Positions 19,646 through 29,096 of a DNA stretch of 51,353 bases are shown here, one piece after another (within the stretch, counting starts at the first letter, position 1; every line of letters starts with the position of its first letter). A model generated the notes under the pieces. It was not told where the DNA came from and made no database searches. It worked only from the letters and a program-made list of their open reading frames with translations. Source of the stretch: Agathobacter sp. (lineage in GTDB: Bacteria; Bacillota; Clostridia; Lachnospirales; Lachnospiraceae); contig JALEPP010000052.1 in NCBI GenBank assembly GCA_022767075.1, positions 1 to 51,353 on the forward strand. The letters are read 5' to 3'. The translations under genes and the position numbers were made by a program.

Positions 19646-20226
19646 TACAGCTCCTGTCCGAATTCATAATCCATATCAGCGTTGCCTTCCTCGAGCTGGT
19701 TGTACATTTCGTCGTACACCTCATTATAGATTTCATCATAGAAGAGTTCATACTGATCCTGGAACGCCGGATCATTCATTCCAATAATCATCTCTACCAG
19801 AAACCAGATTCCTACCAAAAGAGAAATACCACTACATACGATTCCTGCAATTGCAAGTCCCTTCTGCTGATTCTTTACTAATTGGATAATACCAAAAATA
19901 ATAGAAAGAATTGCAAGAATATAGTTAATGCAGCAGCAGCTGGTGACAAGTGCAAGAATACCAAGTACTAAAGAGGCAATTCCCATTCCTGTACCCGTTC
20001 CCTTTTCTCCCGGAACCTGTCCGTATGCCGGCTGACCATATTGTGCATTGTCATAGCCGCTATTTCCATAGTTCGTGTCGCCGTAGTCTGTGTTTCCATA
20101 GCTGGTATTTCCGTAGCTGGTATCACCATAGCTAGTGTTACCATAGGTCTGCTGATCTACCCCATTTTGATTTGATGGGTTTTCCGTAGTCTGCTGTCCG
20201 TACTGGTTTTCGTTATTATTATCCAT
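19645..20226 (-). CDS. DUF4190-like two-TM protein with N-terminal YGN/YGD tandem repeats
   Basis: 'GMGIASLVLGILALVTSCCCINYILAILSIIFGIIQLVKNQQKGLAIAGIVCSGISLLVG'; repeats YGNTSYGDTSYGNTSYGNTDYGDTNYGNSG. Confidence 0.75.
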   Translation of the reverse strand: MDNNNENQYGQQTTENPSNQNGVDQQTYGNTSYGDTSYGNTSYGNTDYGDTNYGNSGYDNAQYGQPAYGQVPGEKGTGTGMGIASLVLGILALVTSCCCINYILAILSIIFGIIQLVKNQQKGLAIAGIVCSGISLLVGIWFLVEMIIGMNDPAFQDQYELFYDEIYNEVYDEMYNQLEEGNADMDYEFGQEL

Positions 20227-20503
20227 ATGATTCCCCTTTCCATGCCACATTACGTGCCATCACACCTATTACTGTAAGTAATGGATTGAATATTTCATAG
20301 CTAGTTACATCTTTACAGTTTACTGGATTCCGAAGAAAAGTCAATAAACCAGCAGTGTAACTTTTTTAAGATTCTCTTAAAATTGTATGTTTTGTATGTT
20401 GCTTACAAAAATAATATTTTTTCTCCCCAAATACTTTTTAAAATGGTAGAATAAACTAAAAAGCAAACTGAAAGGACTGTTTTAGCCCAAAAGGAGAATA
20501 TGT

Positions 20504-21961
20504 ATGAGTACATTAAATCTGTCTCTGCTTACGGATCTCTATGAGATGACTATGATGCAGGGCTATTTTAAAACCGGCAAAAATGAACTGGCTATCTTTG
20601 ATGCCTTCTACCGCAACAATCCTTGCGATGGCGGTTATAGTATCTGTGCCGGACTCGAACAGGTCATTGACTATATAGAAAATCTTCACTTTGATGAGGA
20701 AGATATTGCATATCTTAAAGGCCTTGGAATCTTTGAAGAAGACTTTTTGGATTATCTTGCTAACTTCCATTTCTCCGGAGATATCTATGCAATTCCAGAA
20801 GGAAGTGTGATGTTCCCTAGAGAGCCTATGCTAAAGGTTGTGGCTCCCATTATGGAGGCCCAGCTCATTGAGACTGCGGTGTTAAACATCATTAACCATC
20901 AAAGTCTCATTGCCACCAAAGCTGCCAGAGTCTGCTATGCGGCAAAGGGCGACGGCGTTATGGAGTTTGGCCTTCGCCGTGCCCAGGGTCCTGATTCCGG
21001 GACCTATGGCGCTAGAGCCGCTGTAATTGGTGGTTGCAAGGGGACCTCTAACGTCCTGTGTGGCCAGCTTTTCGACGTTCCCGTCCTTGGAACTCATGCC
21101 CACAGCTGGATTATGAGCTTCCCGGATGAGTACACCGCCTTTAAAGAATATGCAAAGCTTTATCCAAATGCCTGCATTCTTTTAGTGGACACCTATGACA
21201 CATTAAGATCAGGTATGCCAAATGCCATCCGAGTATTTAAGGAGATGCGCGAACAGGGCATCCATTCCAGCTATTATGGAATCCGTATGGACAGCGGAGA
21301 TTTGGCTTACCTTTCTAAGAAGGTACGAAAAATGCTGGACGAGGCAGGTTTCCCGGATGCCGTTATCTCTGCTTCCAACGACTTAGACGAATATCTCATT
21401 GAAACCTTAAAGCAGCAGGGTGCTACCATCACCTCCTGGGGTGTCGGAACCAACCTTATCACCTCAAAGGACAACCCTTCCTTTGGCGGTGTGTACAAGC
21501 TTGCTGCCATTGAAGATGAGAACCACAACTTTGTTCCAAAGATTAAGCTTTCCGAGAACATTGAAAAAATGACCAATCCGGGCAACAAGACCATCTATCG
21601 TATTTACGACAAGGAAACCGGTAAAATCAAGGCTGATCTTATCTGTCTGGTGGACGAGGTCTTTGATGAATCTCAGGATTTGAAGCTCTTTGATCCAAAC
21701 GCACCTTGGAAAAAGACTCGCCTCTCTGGGGGAAGCTACACTATGAAGGAAATGCTGATTCCTGTGATTAAAAACGGAAAAGCGGTTTATCACTCACCAA
21801 AGGTTATGGAAATTCGAGATTTCTGCAACCGGGAAAAGGAAACTCTCTGGGAAGAGAACCTGCGTTTCTCCAACCCACAGGAGGTTTATGTAGATCTTTC
21901 CCAGAAGCTCTACGATCTTAAGACAGAGCTTCTAAACCGCATGCATGCTATTGAAGAGTAA
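20504..21961 (+). CDS. pncB: nicotinate phosphoribosyltransferase
   Basis: 'LLTDLYEMTMMQGYFKTGKNE', 'FGLRRAQGPDSG', 'GTHAHSWIMSFPDE', 'GIRMDSGDLAYLSKK'. Confidence 0.95.
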   Translation: MSTLNLSLLTDLYEMTMMQGYFKTGKNELAIFDAFYRNNPCDGGYSICAGLEQVIDYIENLHFDEEDIAYLKGLGIFEEDFLDYLANFHFSGDIYAIPEGSVMFPREPMLKVVAPIMEAQLIETAVLNIINHQSLIATKAARVCYAAKGDGVMEFGLRRAQGPDSGTYGARAAVIGGCKGTSNVLCGQLFDVPVLGTHAHSWIMSFPDEYTAFKEYAKLYPNACILLVDTYDTLRSGMPNAIRVFKEMREQGIHSSYYGIRMDSGDLAYLSKKVRKMLDEAGFPDAVISASNDLDEYLIETLKQQGATITSWGVGTNLITSKDNPSFGGVYKLAAIEDENHNFVPKIKLSENIEKMTNPGNKTIYRIYDKETGKIKADLICLVDEVFDESQDLKLFDPNAPWKKTRLSGGSYTMKEMLIPVIKNGKAVYHSPKVMEIRDFCNREKETLWEENLRFSNPQEVYVDLSQKLYDLKTELLNRMHAIEE

Positions 21962-21967
21962 AAAACA

Positions 21968-21999
21968 CCCCTCAGCTGTGATTCTCCACAACTGAGGGG
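21968..21999 (+). terminator. intrinsic terminator of pncB
   Basis: cccctcagctgtg attct ccacaactgagggg, T-rich tail. Confidence 0.75.
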
Positions 22000-22076
22000 C
22001 TTTGCTTTGCAGGAGTCAGACTGCAAAGATTTGAGGAATTCTTTTGTTGGCGTTTATCAAATTGGGCAAGGTATTG

Positions 22077-22961
22077 TCAGGATACCTTCTCGCCTACCCT
22101 TATGGTATGGAAGCCTTCACCATGTACTTCATTTGATTCCAGCACAATCATGAATGACTTCGGATCAACTTTTTTCACTGCCTGCTGCACAAGGTACATC
22201 TCCTTTGTGCTGCATGCACACATGACCACATCTCTCTCATCCTGTTTGTATCCGCCTCTGGCGTTTAGAATGGTGGAGCCTCTGGCCACACAGTCATCAA
22301 TGGCATCACAGACCTCTTTTCCATGGTCCGTTACAATAAGTGACATCTTGCCGGCGTTCATACCGTACATAACCTTATCGATTACCACAGAAAGAAGGAA
22401 GGATACGATAAATCCATAAATCAGGCCATCCACTTCCTTGAAATAAAGTCCTCCAAGCAAGGTAACAACAGCGTCAAGTGCAAAGGAGATTTTACCAAGT
22501 GGAAAATGTGGCCTGTAGGCCTTTACTATCATAATGATAAAGTCTACACCACCGGTTGAGGAATTCACCATGTAAATCATGGCGTATCCAAGTCCCGCAA
22601 ACACACCGGTACAAAGTGCTGCCAAAAGTCTGCTTCCCTCATAGGTAGGGAATAGAGGTGCCACATAATCGATTAACAGGGAGGAAATAATGGTACATCT
22701 CACGGAGTTCCAAAAGAACTTCTTCCCAAGTATCTTATAAGACAAAAACATCAGCGGCAGGTTCATAACCACGGTAGATACACCGATTGGACAATGAATC
22801 CAATCATAAAGAATCAGTGAAATACCGGAAAAACCTGTCATGGGGAATTTTGCATTAACTGCAAAATTATAAATGCCAATTGCAATGAGCATGCTTCCCA
22901 CGATTTCGCAGAAAAGCTGCTTACACAGATTTTTAATGTTTTCTTTTTTTGCGTCAGTCAT
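22077..22961 (-). CDS. YitT family membrane protein with C-terminal DUF2179 domain
   Basis: 'IGSMLIAIGIYNFAVNAKFPMTGFSGISLIL', 'NSSTGGVDFIIMIV', C-terminal 'GSTILNARGGYKQDERDVVMCACS'. Confidence 0.9.
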   Translation of the reverse strand: MTDAKKENIKNLCKQLFCEIVGSMLIAIGIYNFAVNAKFPMTGFSGISLILYDWIHCPIGVSTVVMNLPLMFLSYKILGKKFFWNSVRCTIISSLLIDYVAPLFPTYEGSRLLAALCTGVFAGLGYAMIYMVNSSTGGVDFIIMIVKAYRPHFPLGKISFALDAVVTLLGGLYFKEVDGLIYGFIVSFLLSVVIDKVMYGMNAGKMSLIVTDHGKEVCDAIDDCVARGSTILNARGGYKQDERDVVMCACSTKEMYLVQQAVKKVDPKSFMIVLESNEVHGEGFHTIRVGEKVS

Positions 22962-22984
22962 TTATGTCTTCCTCCTGTACTATT

Positions 22985-23093
22985 ATAGCCCGTTTCTCAA
23001 CCTTTTAGTCCCGGAGGCGCAAAAAAGAAAAGAGCCTCCGGTATTATAATATGAGAAAACTATAATACGCATCTGCTCTTTTCCACGGGCTAT
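22985..23093 (-). promoter_or_regulatory. candidate structured leader with intrinsic terminator upstream of yitT-like gene
   Basis: Minus strand GAAAAGAGC...GCTCTTTTC + TTTTTT (23083-23021) with nested GTATTATA/TATAATAC; alternative CCGGAGGC/GCCTCCGG (23011-23041); outer 9-bp repeat 22985-22993/23085-23093. Confidence 0.55.
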
Positions 23094-23121
23094 GTTAACA
23101 CGTCAGCTCCTGTCATGTCAA
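23092..23121 (-). promoter_or_regulatory. sigma-A-like promoter for yitT leader
   Basis: TTGACA - 18 nt - TAACAT on minus strand. Confidence 0.6.
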
Positions 23122-23167
23122 CCCTTAATATAATTATTTCTTATCGGTAATATTCCTTTTGTTTATG

Positions 23168-24181
23168 TTAGTTGAATCCTACCACTTTCTGTGAAATTCG
23201 ATATGCTGCCACGGAAATCTTTCTTCCCGTTTTTCCCGGAAGGTTCATAGACACCCCAAGAATCCCTCTTCTCAGATGATGGAACAGGCGAATATCCTTT
23301 TTCTTGATGTAAGTCCAGAGCTCCCTCTTCTTCTGAAGATTCTCTTCTGTTCCGGAGCGAATCAACATAATCGTAGATACAACCGTAATAATCTCCAAAT
23401 AGTTGAACATGTACTGACGGCATTTTGGATTGGAAACCTTATAAAGGTCCACATCGTCAATCATGATTTTATTTACCTTAATCTGCTGGTCAATACGGCT
23501 AATCATAACCTTCTCGTTTACAGACTGGTCATCTCTACCAATAAAATAACGGTAGAAGTCTACATCCATATAGTACATAGTTCTTACATTTGGAAGTGGT
23601 TTGTACACATAGATGTTATCTACATAGAAGGTATGCTTTGGAAGCTCCAGTCCACACTCTCTCAAAAGCTTCGTGCGGTAGATGACAGAGTGCATCAAAA
23701 TGTAGTGACCCTTGTGAAAATGTCTGACATCACTCCATGTAAAAAGTCGGTCAGTGGGAACTCCTGCCTGGCGCATTACCTTTTTATGCTTTGCTCCTTC
23801 TTTTTCATAGACGTAGTTTGCAAGAAGCATATCAAGCTGTGTCTCTCCACCAGCCAGTTCTCGAAGCTTGTTTAAAATCTGCATATACGCTTCCTGATCT
23901 ACCCAATCATCAGAATCTACCACCTTGAAATAAAGTCCTGTGGCATTGCGAATACCGGCGTTTACCGCCTCACCATGTCCGCCGTTTTCCTGATGGATTG
24001 CTCTGCAGATAGTCGGATACTCTCTCTCATATCGATCTGCGATTTCCGCAGTGCGATCCTTTGAGCCGTCATCTACGATCAAAATCTCTACATCCTCTCC
24101 ACCCGGCAAAATGGATTCGATACATTTTTCCATGTAAGCTTCTGAATTATAGCATGGAATTGCAAATGTTAATAATTTCAT
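23168..24181 (-). CDS. family 2 glycosyltransferase
   Basis: 'TFAIPCYNSEAYMEKCIESIL', 'ILIVDDGSKDRTAEIA', 'VVDSDDWVD'. Confidence 0.9.
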   Translation of the reverse strand: MKLLTFAIPCYNSEAYMEKCIESILPGGEDVEILIVDDGSKDRTAEIADRYEREYPTICRAIHQENGGHGEAVNAGIRNATGLYFKVVDSDDWVDQEAYMQILNKLRELAGGETQLDMLLANYVYEKEGAKHKKVMRQAGVPTDRLFTWSDVRHFHKGHYILMHSVIYRTKLLRECGLELPKHTFYVDNIYVYKPLPNVRTMYYMDVDFYRYFIGRDDQSVNEKVMISRIDQQIKVNKIMIDDVDLYKVSNPKCRQYMFNYLEIITVVSTIMLIRSGTEENLQKKRELWTYIKKKDIRLFHHLRRGILGVSMNLPGKTGRKISVAAYRISQKVVGFN

Positions 24182-24199
24182 GTTCCTTCTTCCCCTTTT

Positions 24200-25345
24200 C
24201 TACATAAGCTTGTCTGCAAGCTCCATGGCTTTCGCAGTCATAGCATCAATGTTGTAATATTTGTACTCCGCAAGACGTCCCAGCAGATGAAAATTCTCAT
24301 ACTCCTTAGCAATTGCTTGGTACTGCTCGTAAAGAGCCTGATTCTTTGGTTCAAGAATCGCATAGTAAGGTGTCTCTCCCTTGGCTCCGGTATAGGCAAA
24401 CGGATACTCCCTTACAATGGTAGTGCCCTTACAATCCTTCTGGCCTGTAAGATACTTAAACTCTGTGATACGAGTGAACTCCTCGCTTACGGTATAGTTT
24501 ACCACACTGTGTCCCTGGAAGGAATCCTGTTCCAAATGCTCGAATTTGAAATCCAGGGAGCGATACGGAAGTCTTCCAAACCTGCACTGGAAAAGCTCAT
24601 CAATGGCCCCTGTAAAAATGAACTGTCCTTCAAATGGTTTTCCCTCAAAGTAGATTACCCCATTTTCAAAGGACATCACATCTGCGCAGTCTGTACCCAG
24701 TCTCACCTCAATGTTTTTGTGATCTAACATCTTTTCAAACATTGGAGTGAAGCCATCCAACGGCATTCCCTGGTATTTATCTCCAAAATAGCGATTGTCA
24801 TAGGAAATGACTACAGGCACACGTCCTGTTACCTCCGGGCTGATTTCCTCCGGAGTCTGTCCCCACTGCTTCATAGTGTAACGAAGGAATACGTTCTGAT
24901 ATACATACTCTGCAATTTCCTGAATCTGAGGATCCTCGTTCTCCCGAAGCTTCATGATTGGCACGCGAGAGCCTTCCCCATAGGTATCAATAAGCTTCTT
25001 CTCAAGCGTATCCGCTTTTTCTTTCTCATACACCATATGTAAGGTATTCAGGTTAAACGGTACCGGAATTAACTGATCTCCAACCTTTGCTACCACCTCA
25101 TGGCCAAAATCGTACCAATCGGTAAAACGCGACAAGAACTCTCTCACAGGCTCTAGGCTGGTATGGAAAATATGTGGACCGTATTGATGAATCAATACTC
25201 CATATTCGTCCTGCACATCGTAGCAGTTTCCACCAATATGGTTTCTCCGCTCCACAACCAGTACCTTCTTATTGCCCTCTTCTGCTAGCTTTCTGGCAGC
25301 AACAGACCCTGCAATTCCTGCTCCTGCGATGATTACATCATACAT
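24200..25345 (-). CDS. glf: UDP-galactopyranose mutase
   Basis: 'YDVIIAGAGIAGSVAARKLAE', 'RRNHIGGNCYD', 'HQYGPHIFHT', 'GTTIVREYPFAY'; start re-called. Confidence 0.95.
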   Translation of the reverse strand: MYDVIIAGAGIAGSVAARKLAEEGNKKVLVVERRNHIGGNCYDVQDEYGVLIHQYGPHIFHTSLEPVREFLSRFTDWYDFGHEVVAKVGDQLIPVPFNLNTLHMVYEKEKADTLEKKLIDTYGEGSRVPIMKLRENEDPQIQEIAEYVYQNVFLRYTMKQWGQTPEEISPEVTGRVPVVISYDNRYFGDKYQGMPLDGFTPMFEKMLDHKNIEVRLGTDCADVMSFENGVIYFEGKPFEGQFIFTGAIDELFQCRFGRLPYRSLDFKFEHLEQDSFQGHSVVNYTVSEEFTRITEFKYLTGQKDCKGTTIVREYPFAYTGAKGETPYYAILEPKNQALYEQYQAIAKEYENFHLLGRLAEYKYYNIDAMTAKAMELADKLM

Positions 25346-25566
25346 AATCCAACCCTTTCTATTCACATTTATTCATAATTTATTCTTTACCTTTTTATGG
25401 AAAAGTTTCCCTCTTCCCGTTTCCAGTTTATTATACACGAAAAAGACGCATATCCCATCAATTTTTTCTTAAAAAGTAATGAATATTTCTTAATCTGTAT
25501 ATCTCTAGTACTATAGTCACAACATTTTGTTCATAATTTATTTACAGAATTCTCACAAAGAAAACA

Positions 25567-25594
25567 TTACAAGGTCACAAATGATGGATATACT
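25567..25594 (+). promoter_or_regulatory. possible promoter for small RNA
   Basis: TTACAA - 16 nt - TATACT, plus strand. Confidence 0.35.
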
Positions 25595-25600
25595 ACAATC

Positions 25601-25740
25601 ATACAAGAGATAATTAACATTTTCTTTTTCATACCCCCTGCATCTTCGGACGCAGGGTCCTCCCAAATATCAGTGTGCGAACACTTTTCATAAATCTTTT
25701 TCATATGAATGGCCGGCAATTAGTTGCCGGCTTCCTCTTT
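25601..25740 (+). ncRNA. candidate small RNA or attenuated leader
   Basis: Three hairpins: ccctgc/gcaggg (25636-25657), agtgt-GCGA-acact (25672-25685), terminator gccggcaa-ttag-ttgccggc (25712-25731) with T-rich tail. Confidence 0.4.
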
Positions 25741-25847
25741 TTGTCGCTCCTTCTGATTTCCTCCGATTTACAAGACGTTTTATTTCGAATAAAATAGTGT
25801 TAATACATAATAATAATGCTAACAGACGATTTCATGGGAGTCATAAC

Positions 25848-26939
25848 ATGTCTAACAATAACACAATGACCAACTACATACAACTTCGAGGAGATCTCTC
25901 CTTTTTCTTTCATCCGTTTCAGGAGGTGGATTCCATGGTACTTACCCAGCTGTCCTATCTGGATTTTGCTGACTATGTACCCGGTGCAGATACGGTATCC
26001 CATTTATCCCATATCCCCTACGGTCAAATGCCTACCCTTTCTCTCATCGCAATCCAGTTTGAACACAATCACCCTGATAGAGATGAAGAGCTTGAGAAAA
26101 CATACCAGTTTTTAAAGCTGGTGGGAGAAAGCAAACGCTACGGCTCCATCCGGGTTGGTTACTACGTGAATGACGTGGATTTTGCCAAGGAAAAACAGTT
26201 CAGTGCCGTGACCTTCTTTTTCCATCCCTTTCATGCTTTTGTTGCATTTAGGGGAACCGACCAGCACATGGTCTCCTGGAAGGAGAACTTTGGCCTAACC
26301 TATGCCGCCACCATCGGTGCCGAAGAGGATGCCGCCACCTATTTGCAATTCATTGGGAAACACTTTCCCCTGTTGCTGAAGGTTGGAGGACATTCCAAGG
26401 GTGGCGCCCTGGCTCTCTATGCGTGTCGCATGGTTTCCAACCGTTTGTTTCATAAGATTACAGATGTGTTTTTGTTCGATGCTCCCGGCACCTTAGAGGA
26501 TCCCACCCTTGACCCTAAGGTTACCAGATACGCATCCAAAATTCACGCTTATGTACCGGAGGGCTCCATTGTGGGGCAGATGATGATTCCATACACGCCT
26601 CAGACTGTGGTAAAAAGCAACGGACATCGCATCTATCAGCACAGCATGGCTACCTGGCTTGTAGCCTCCAACAGCTTTGACTATGCCCCGGACCGCAATG
26701 ATTTCAGCTATCAGATGTCCGAACAGATCAATCAATGGATTTATGGTCTCCCCTTGGAAAATCGTAAGGACAATGTCAATCAATTCTTTGATCTGTTAGA
26801 TTCCAATGGCATTAAGACCTTTTATGAGGCCACTCATATGGATATCAAAAAGCTTCTGGGACTTTTGGTTAAGACCACAAAAATGTCCAAGGAGAATCGA
26901 GACCTCCTTGGACTGATTATCAAAAACCTATTCTTCTAA
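25848..26939 (+). CDS. Mbeg1-like/DUF2974 alpha/beta-hydrolase (lipase-like) protein
   Basis: 'LTQLSYLDFADYVPG', 'AFVAFRGTD', nucleophile elbow 'VGGHSKGGALALYAC'; start uncertain within ORF 25797..26939. Confidence 0.8.
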   Translation: MSNNNTMTNYIQLRGDLSFFFHPFQEVDSMVLTQLSYLDFADYVPGADTVSHLSHIPYGQMPTLSLIAIQFEHNHPDRDEELEKTYQFLKLVGESKRYGSIRVGYYVNDVDFAKEKQFSAVTFFFHPFHAFVAFRGTDQHMVSWKENFGLTYAATIGAEEDAATYLQFIGKHFPLLLKVGGHSKGGALALYACRMVSNRLFHKITDVFLFDAPGTLEDPTLDPKVTRYASKIHAYVPEGSIVGQMMIPYTPQTVVKSNGHRIYQHSMATWLVASNSFDYAPDRNDFSYQMSEQINQWIYGLPLENRKDNVNQFFDLLDSNGIKTFYEATHMDIKKLLGLLVKTTKMSKENRDLLGLIIKNLFF

Positions 26940-26966
26940 ACTAATTTTTGCATAAATGGAAACGTA

Positions 26967-28064
26967 TTACTCATCTATCTTTTTAAAATAGGAAGCATAT
27001 GCCAAAAAAGCACTTGGGATTGCATATTTTTCTGTGGCGGTAACCGCATCTACAAAGATATGCTTTTCCGGGGCTTTTTTTATCTCTGTATCCTCAATCT
27101 TTATGAGGTATCCTGTCATATGCCACTCTATGTGCGAAAAAATATGCTTACTGTCCGGCAATTTCTTGATATAAAGGGGACCATATCCCTGTTCCTTTAC
27201 CCACTCAAGTGCTTCCTGCTCGGATAGGGAGCCCTCTGCACCGGGAAGCTCGTATAGCCCCGCCAGAAGCCCTTTATTGGGTCTTTTCTGGATTGCAACT
27301 GTATCTCCCTGTCTGATAATAAAGATGGTTCTGTTTTCAATTCTTCTCTTTTTGGCTTTGGTCTTGACCGGAATCTGATCAATCAGCTGTTCTTTTTTTG
27401 CCACACACAGCTCCTGCCATGGACACTCTTCACAATGAGGCGCTCCATTTGGCACGCACACCATGGCTCCAAGCTCCATTAGAGCCTGATTCAGAGTAGA
27501 AGGATTACATTTTGTCTCCTCCATCACCGCACGAAGCTTATCCTCCATGTGCCTCTTCACCTGAGGCTTCATAATGTCAGAGGTATCCCCTGTGAGTCTT
27601 GAAATCACGCGGAGTACGTTGCCGTCTACTGCGGGCTCCGGTTTCCCATATGCAATGGATGAGATGGCTCCTGCGGTGTAGGAGCCAATACCCTTTAATT
27701 TCAAAAGTTCCTGATAGTCATCCGGAATCATGCCGCCATACTCCTCCATAATCTGTACGGCAGCCACATGAAGATTTCTCACGCGGTTATAATATCCTAG
27801 TCCCTCCCAGAGCTTTAGGTACTCCTCTTCCGTGGCATTTGCCAGAGCCTCCACATCTCCAAGCTTTCTGATAAACCGATCAAAATATGGTTTCACCGCT
27901 TCTACTCTGGTCTGCTGCAGCATGATTTCAGAAATCCACACATAATAAGGCAAGGGTTCCTCACGCCATGGAAGGACCCTTGCATTTTCCAGAAACCACT
28001 GTTCCAGTGGCTTTACCATCTGATTTAACTCAAAACAATCAATTCCTGTCCTACTGTGCGTCAT
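26967..28064 (-). CDS. mutY: A/G-specific adenine glycosylase
   Basis: 'LPWREEPLPYYVWISEIMLQQTRVEAVKPYF', 'LKGIGSYTAGAISSIAYGKPEPAVDGNVLRV', FeS motif CPNGAPHCEECPWQELC. Confidence 0.95.
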   Translation of the reverse strand: MTHSRTGIDCFELNQMVKPLEQWFLENARVLPWREEPLPYYVWISEIMLQQTRVEAVKPYFDRFIRKLGDVEALANATEEEYLKLWEGLGYYNRVRNLHVAAVQIMEEYGGMIPDDYQELLKLKGIGSYTAGAISSIAYGKPEPAVDGNVLRVISRLTGDTSDIMKPQVKRHMEDKLRAVMEETKCNPSTLNQALMELGAMVCVPNGAPHCEECPWQELCVAKKEQLIDQIPVKTKAKKRRIENRTIFIIRQGDTVAIQKRPNKGLLAGLYELPGAEGSLSEQEALEWVKEQGYGPLYIKKLPDSKHIFSHIEWHMTGYLIKIEDTEIKKAPEKHIFVDAVTATEKYAIPSAFLAYASYFKKIDE

Positions 28065-28956
28065 AATCTGCTCTCTTTACAATGGAAACCCCAAGCGGAT
28101 ATGGTCCCGTGTGCACACTGATGGTTGCACCAATCTGATATAGGGGGATCTCATCAATTCCCAGTCTGGTGCGAATCATATCTGCAAGCATCTCACGAAA
28201 TACCTTTGGTTCCTCCATATCATATCCATAACCGATACAAAATGCGTACTCTCCCGGTTTTGCTTTTACCTCATCCAGATATGCTGCGGTCATGTCCACA
28301 ACCTTCTGCATTGCCTTCCTGCGATTTCTGGTAATGCCGGAAGGGAAGATTTCTCCCTCTCTTAACGTAATCAATGGCTGAATTTTTAATGCACCACCCG
28401 CCAGAGACGCAAGCTTTCCGATGCGTCCGCCATGAGCAAGGTAATCAATACTTCCAACCGTAAAGAAAATACGTCCGGACTCACGAATCTCAAGAAGTCT
28501 TGCCACACTCCGGTCAAAATCCCAGCCCAAATCTCTTGCTCTGCAAGCCTCCTGTACATACAACCCCTGCAATACCGTATCCTGAATACTGTCAATCACT
28601 TCGATTTTTGCATCAGGGTACTCCTCAAGAATCATGGTTCTTGCATTTAAAGCAGCTTCCTGAGAGCCACTGAATTTTCTGGTAATACAGATACAGATCA
28701 TTGGGATATTCTGCTTGGCGTACTCCTCAAACACATCATAGTAATCCTGAATCGCCGGAAGTGATGATTTTGGAAACGTCTTAGGATCATCTACCATTCT
28801 CTGATAGAAATCCCTGATACCAATCTCTTCGATTTCCTTATAGTAATGCTCTCCATCAAAGGATACATAAAAAGGAACTACACGAATGTCCTTCTCCTTG
28901 CAAAGCTCCGGAGATAAATCCAGTGCTCCATCGCTGATAATCTGAATGTTACTCAT
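28051..28956 (-). CDS. DegV family protein
   Basis: 'IISDGALDLSPELCKEKDIRVVPFYVSFDGEHY', 'CICITRKFSGS'. Confidence 0.9.
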   Translation of the reverse strand: MSNIQIISDGALDLSPELCKEKDIRVVPFYVSFDGEHYYKEIEEIGIRDFYQRMVDDPKTFPKSSLPAIQDYYDVFEEYAKQNIPMICICITRKFSGSQEAALNARTMILEEYPDAKIEVIDSIQDTVLQGLYVQEACRARDLGWDFDRSVARLLEIRESGRIFFTVGSIDYLAHGGRIGKLASLAGGALKIQPLITLREGEIFPSGITRNRRKAMQKVVDMTAAYLDEVKAKPGEYAFCIGYGYDMEEPKVFREMLADMIRTRLGIDEIPLYQIGATISVHTGPYPLGVSIVKRADYDAQ

Positions 28957-28980
28957 GTTACTTTCATACCTTTCTTATTC

Positions 28981-29096
28981 TATGGGGACGTTCCTTTTTC
29001 CACGGGGAGCGTCCCTTTCCACGGGGACAGGTCCTTTCCATGGGGAGTGTCCCTTCCCATGGGGAACGTCCCTTTCCATGGGGAACGTCCCCATGG
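28981..29096. repeat. tandem array of six ~19-bp imperfect units (ca[c/t]gggga..gtccctttc)
   Basis: Direct read: ggggacgttccttttt|ccacggggagcgtcccttt|ccacggggacaggtccttt|ccatggggagtgtcccttc|ccatggggaacgtcccttt|ccatggggaacgtcccca. Confidence 0.9.

Noticed and set aside
23011-23041. Classical antiterminator/terminator riboswitch pair upstream of yitT
   Set aside because: The alternative hairpin's 3' arm is downstream of the U-run, so it cannot form before termination is decided; kept only as a structured leader of unknown mechanism.
28981-29096. CRISPR array
   Set aside because: Units of ~19 bp are directly contiguous without unique spacers of constant length and no cas genes are present; it is a tandem repeat.
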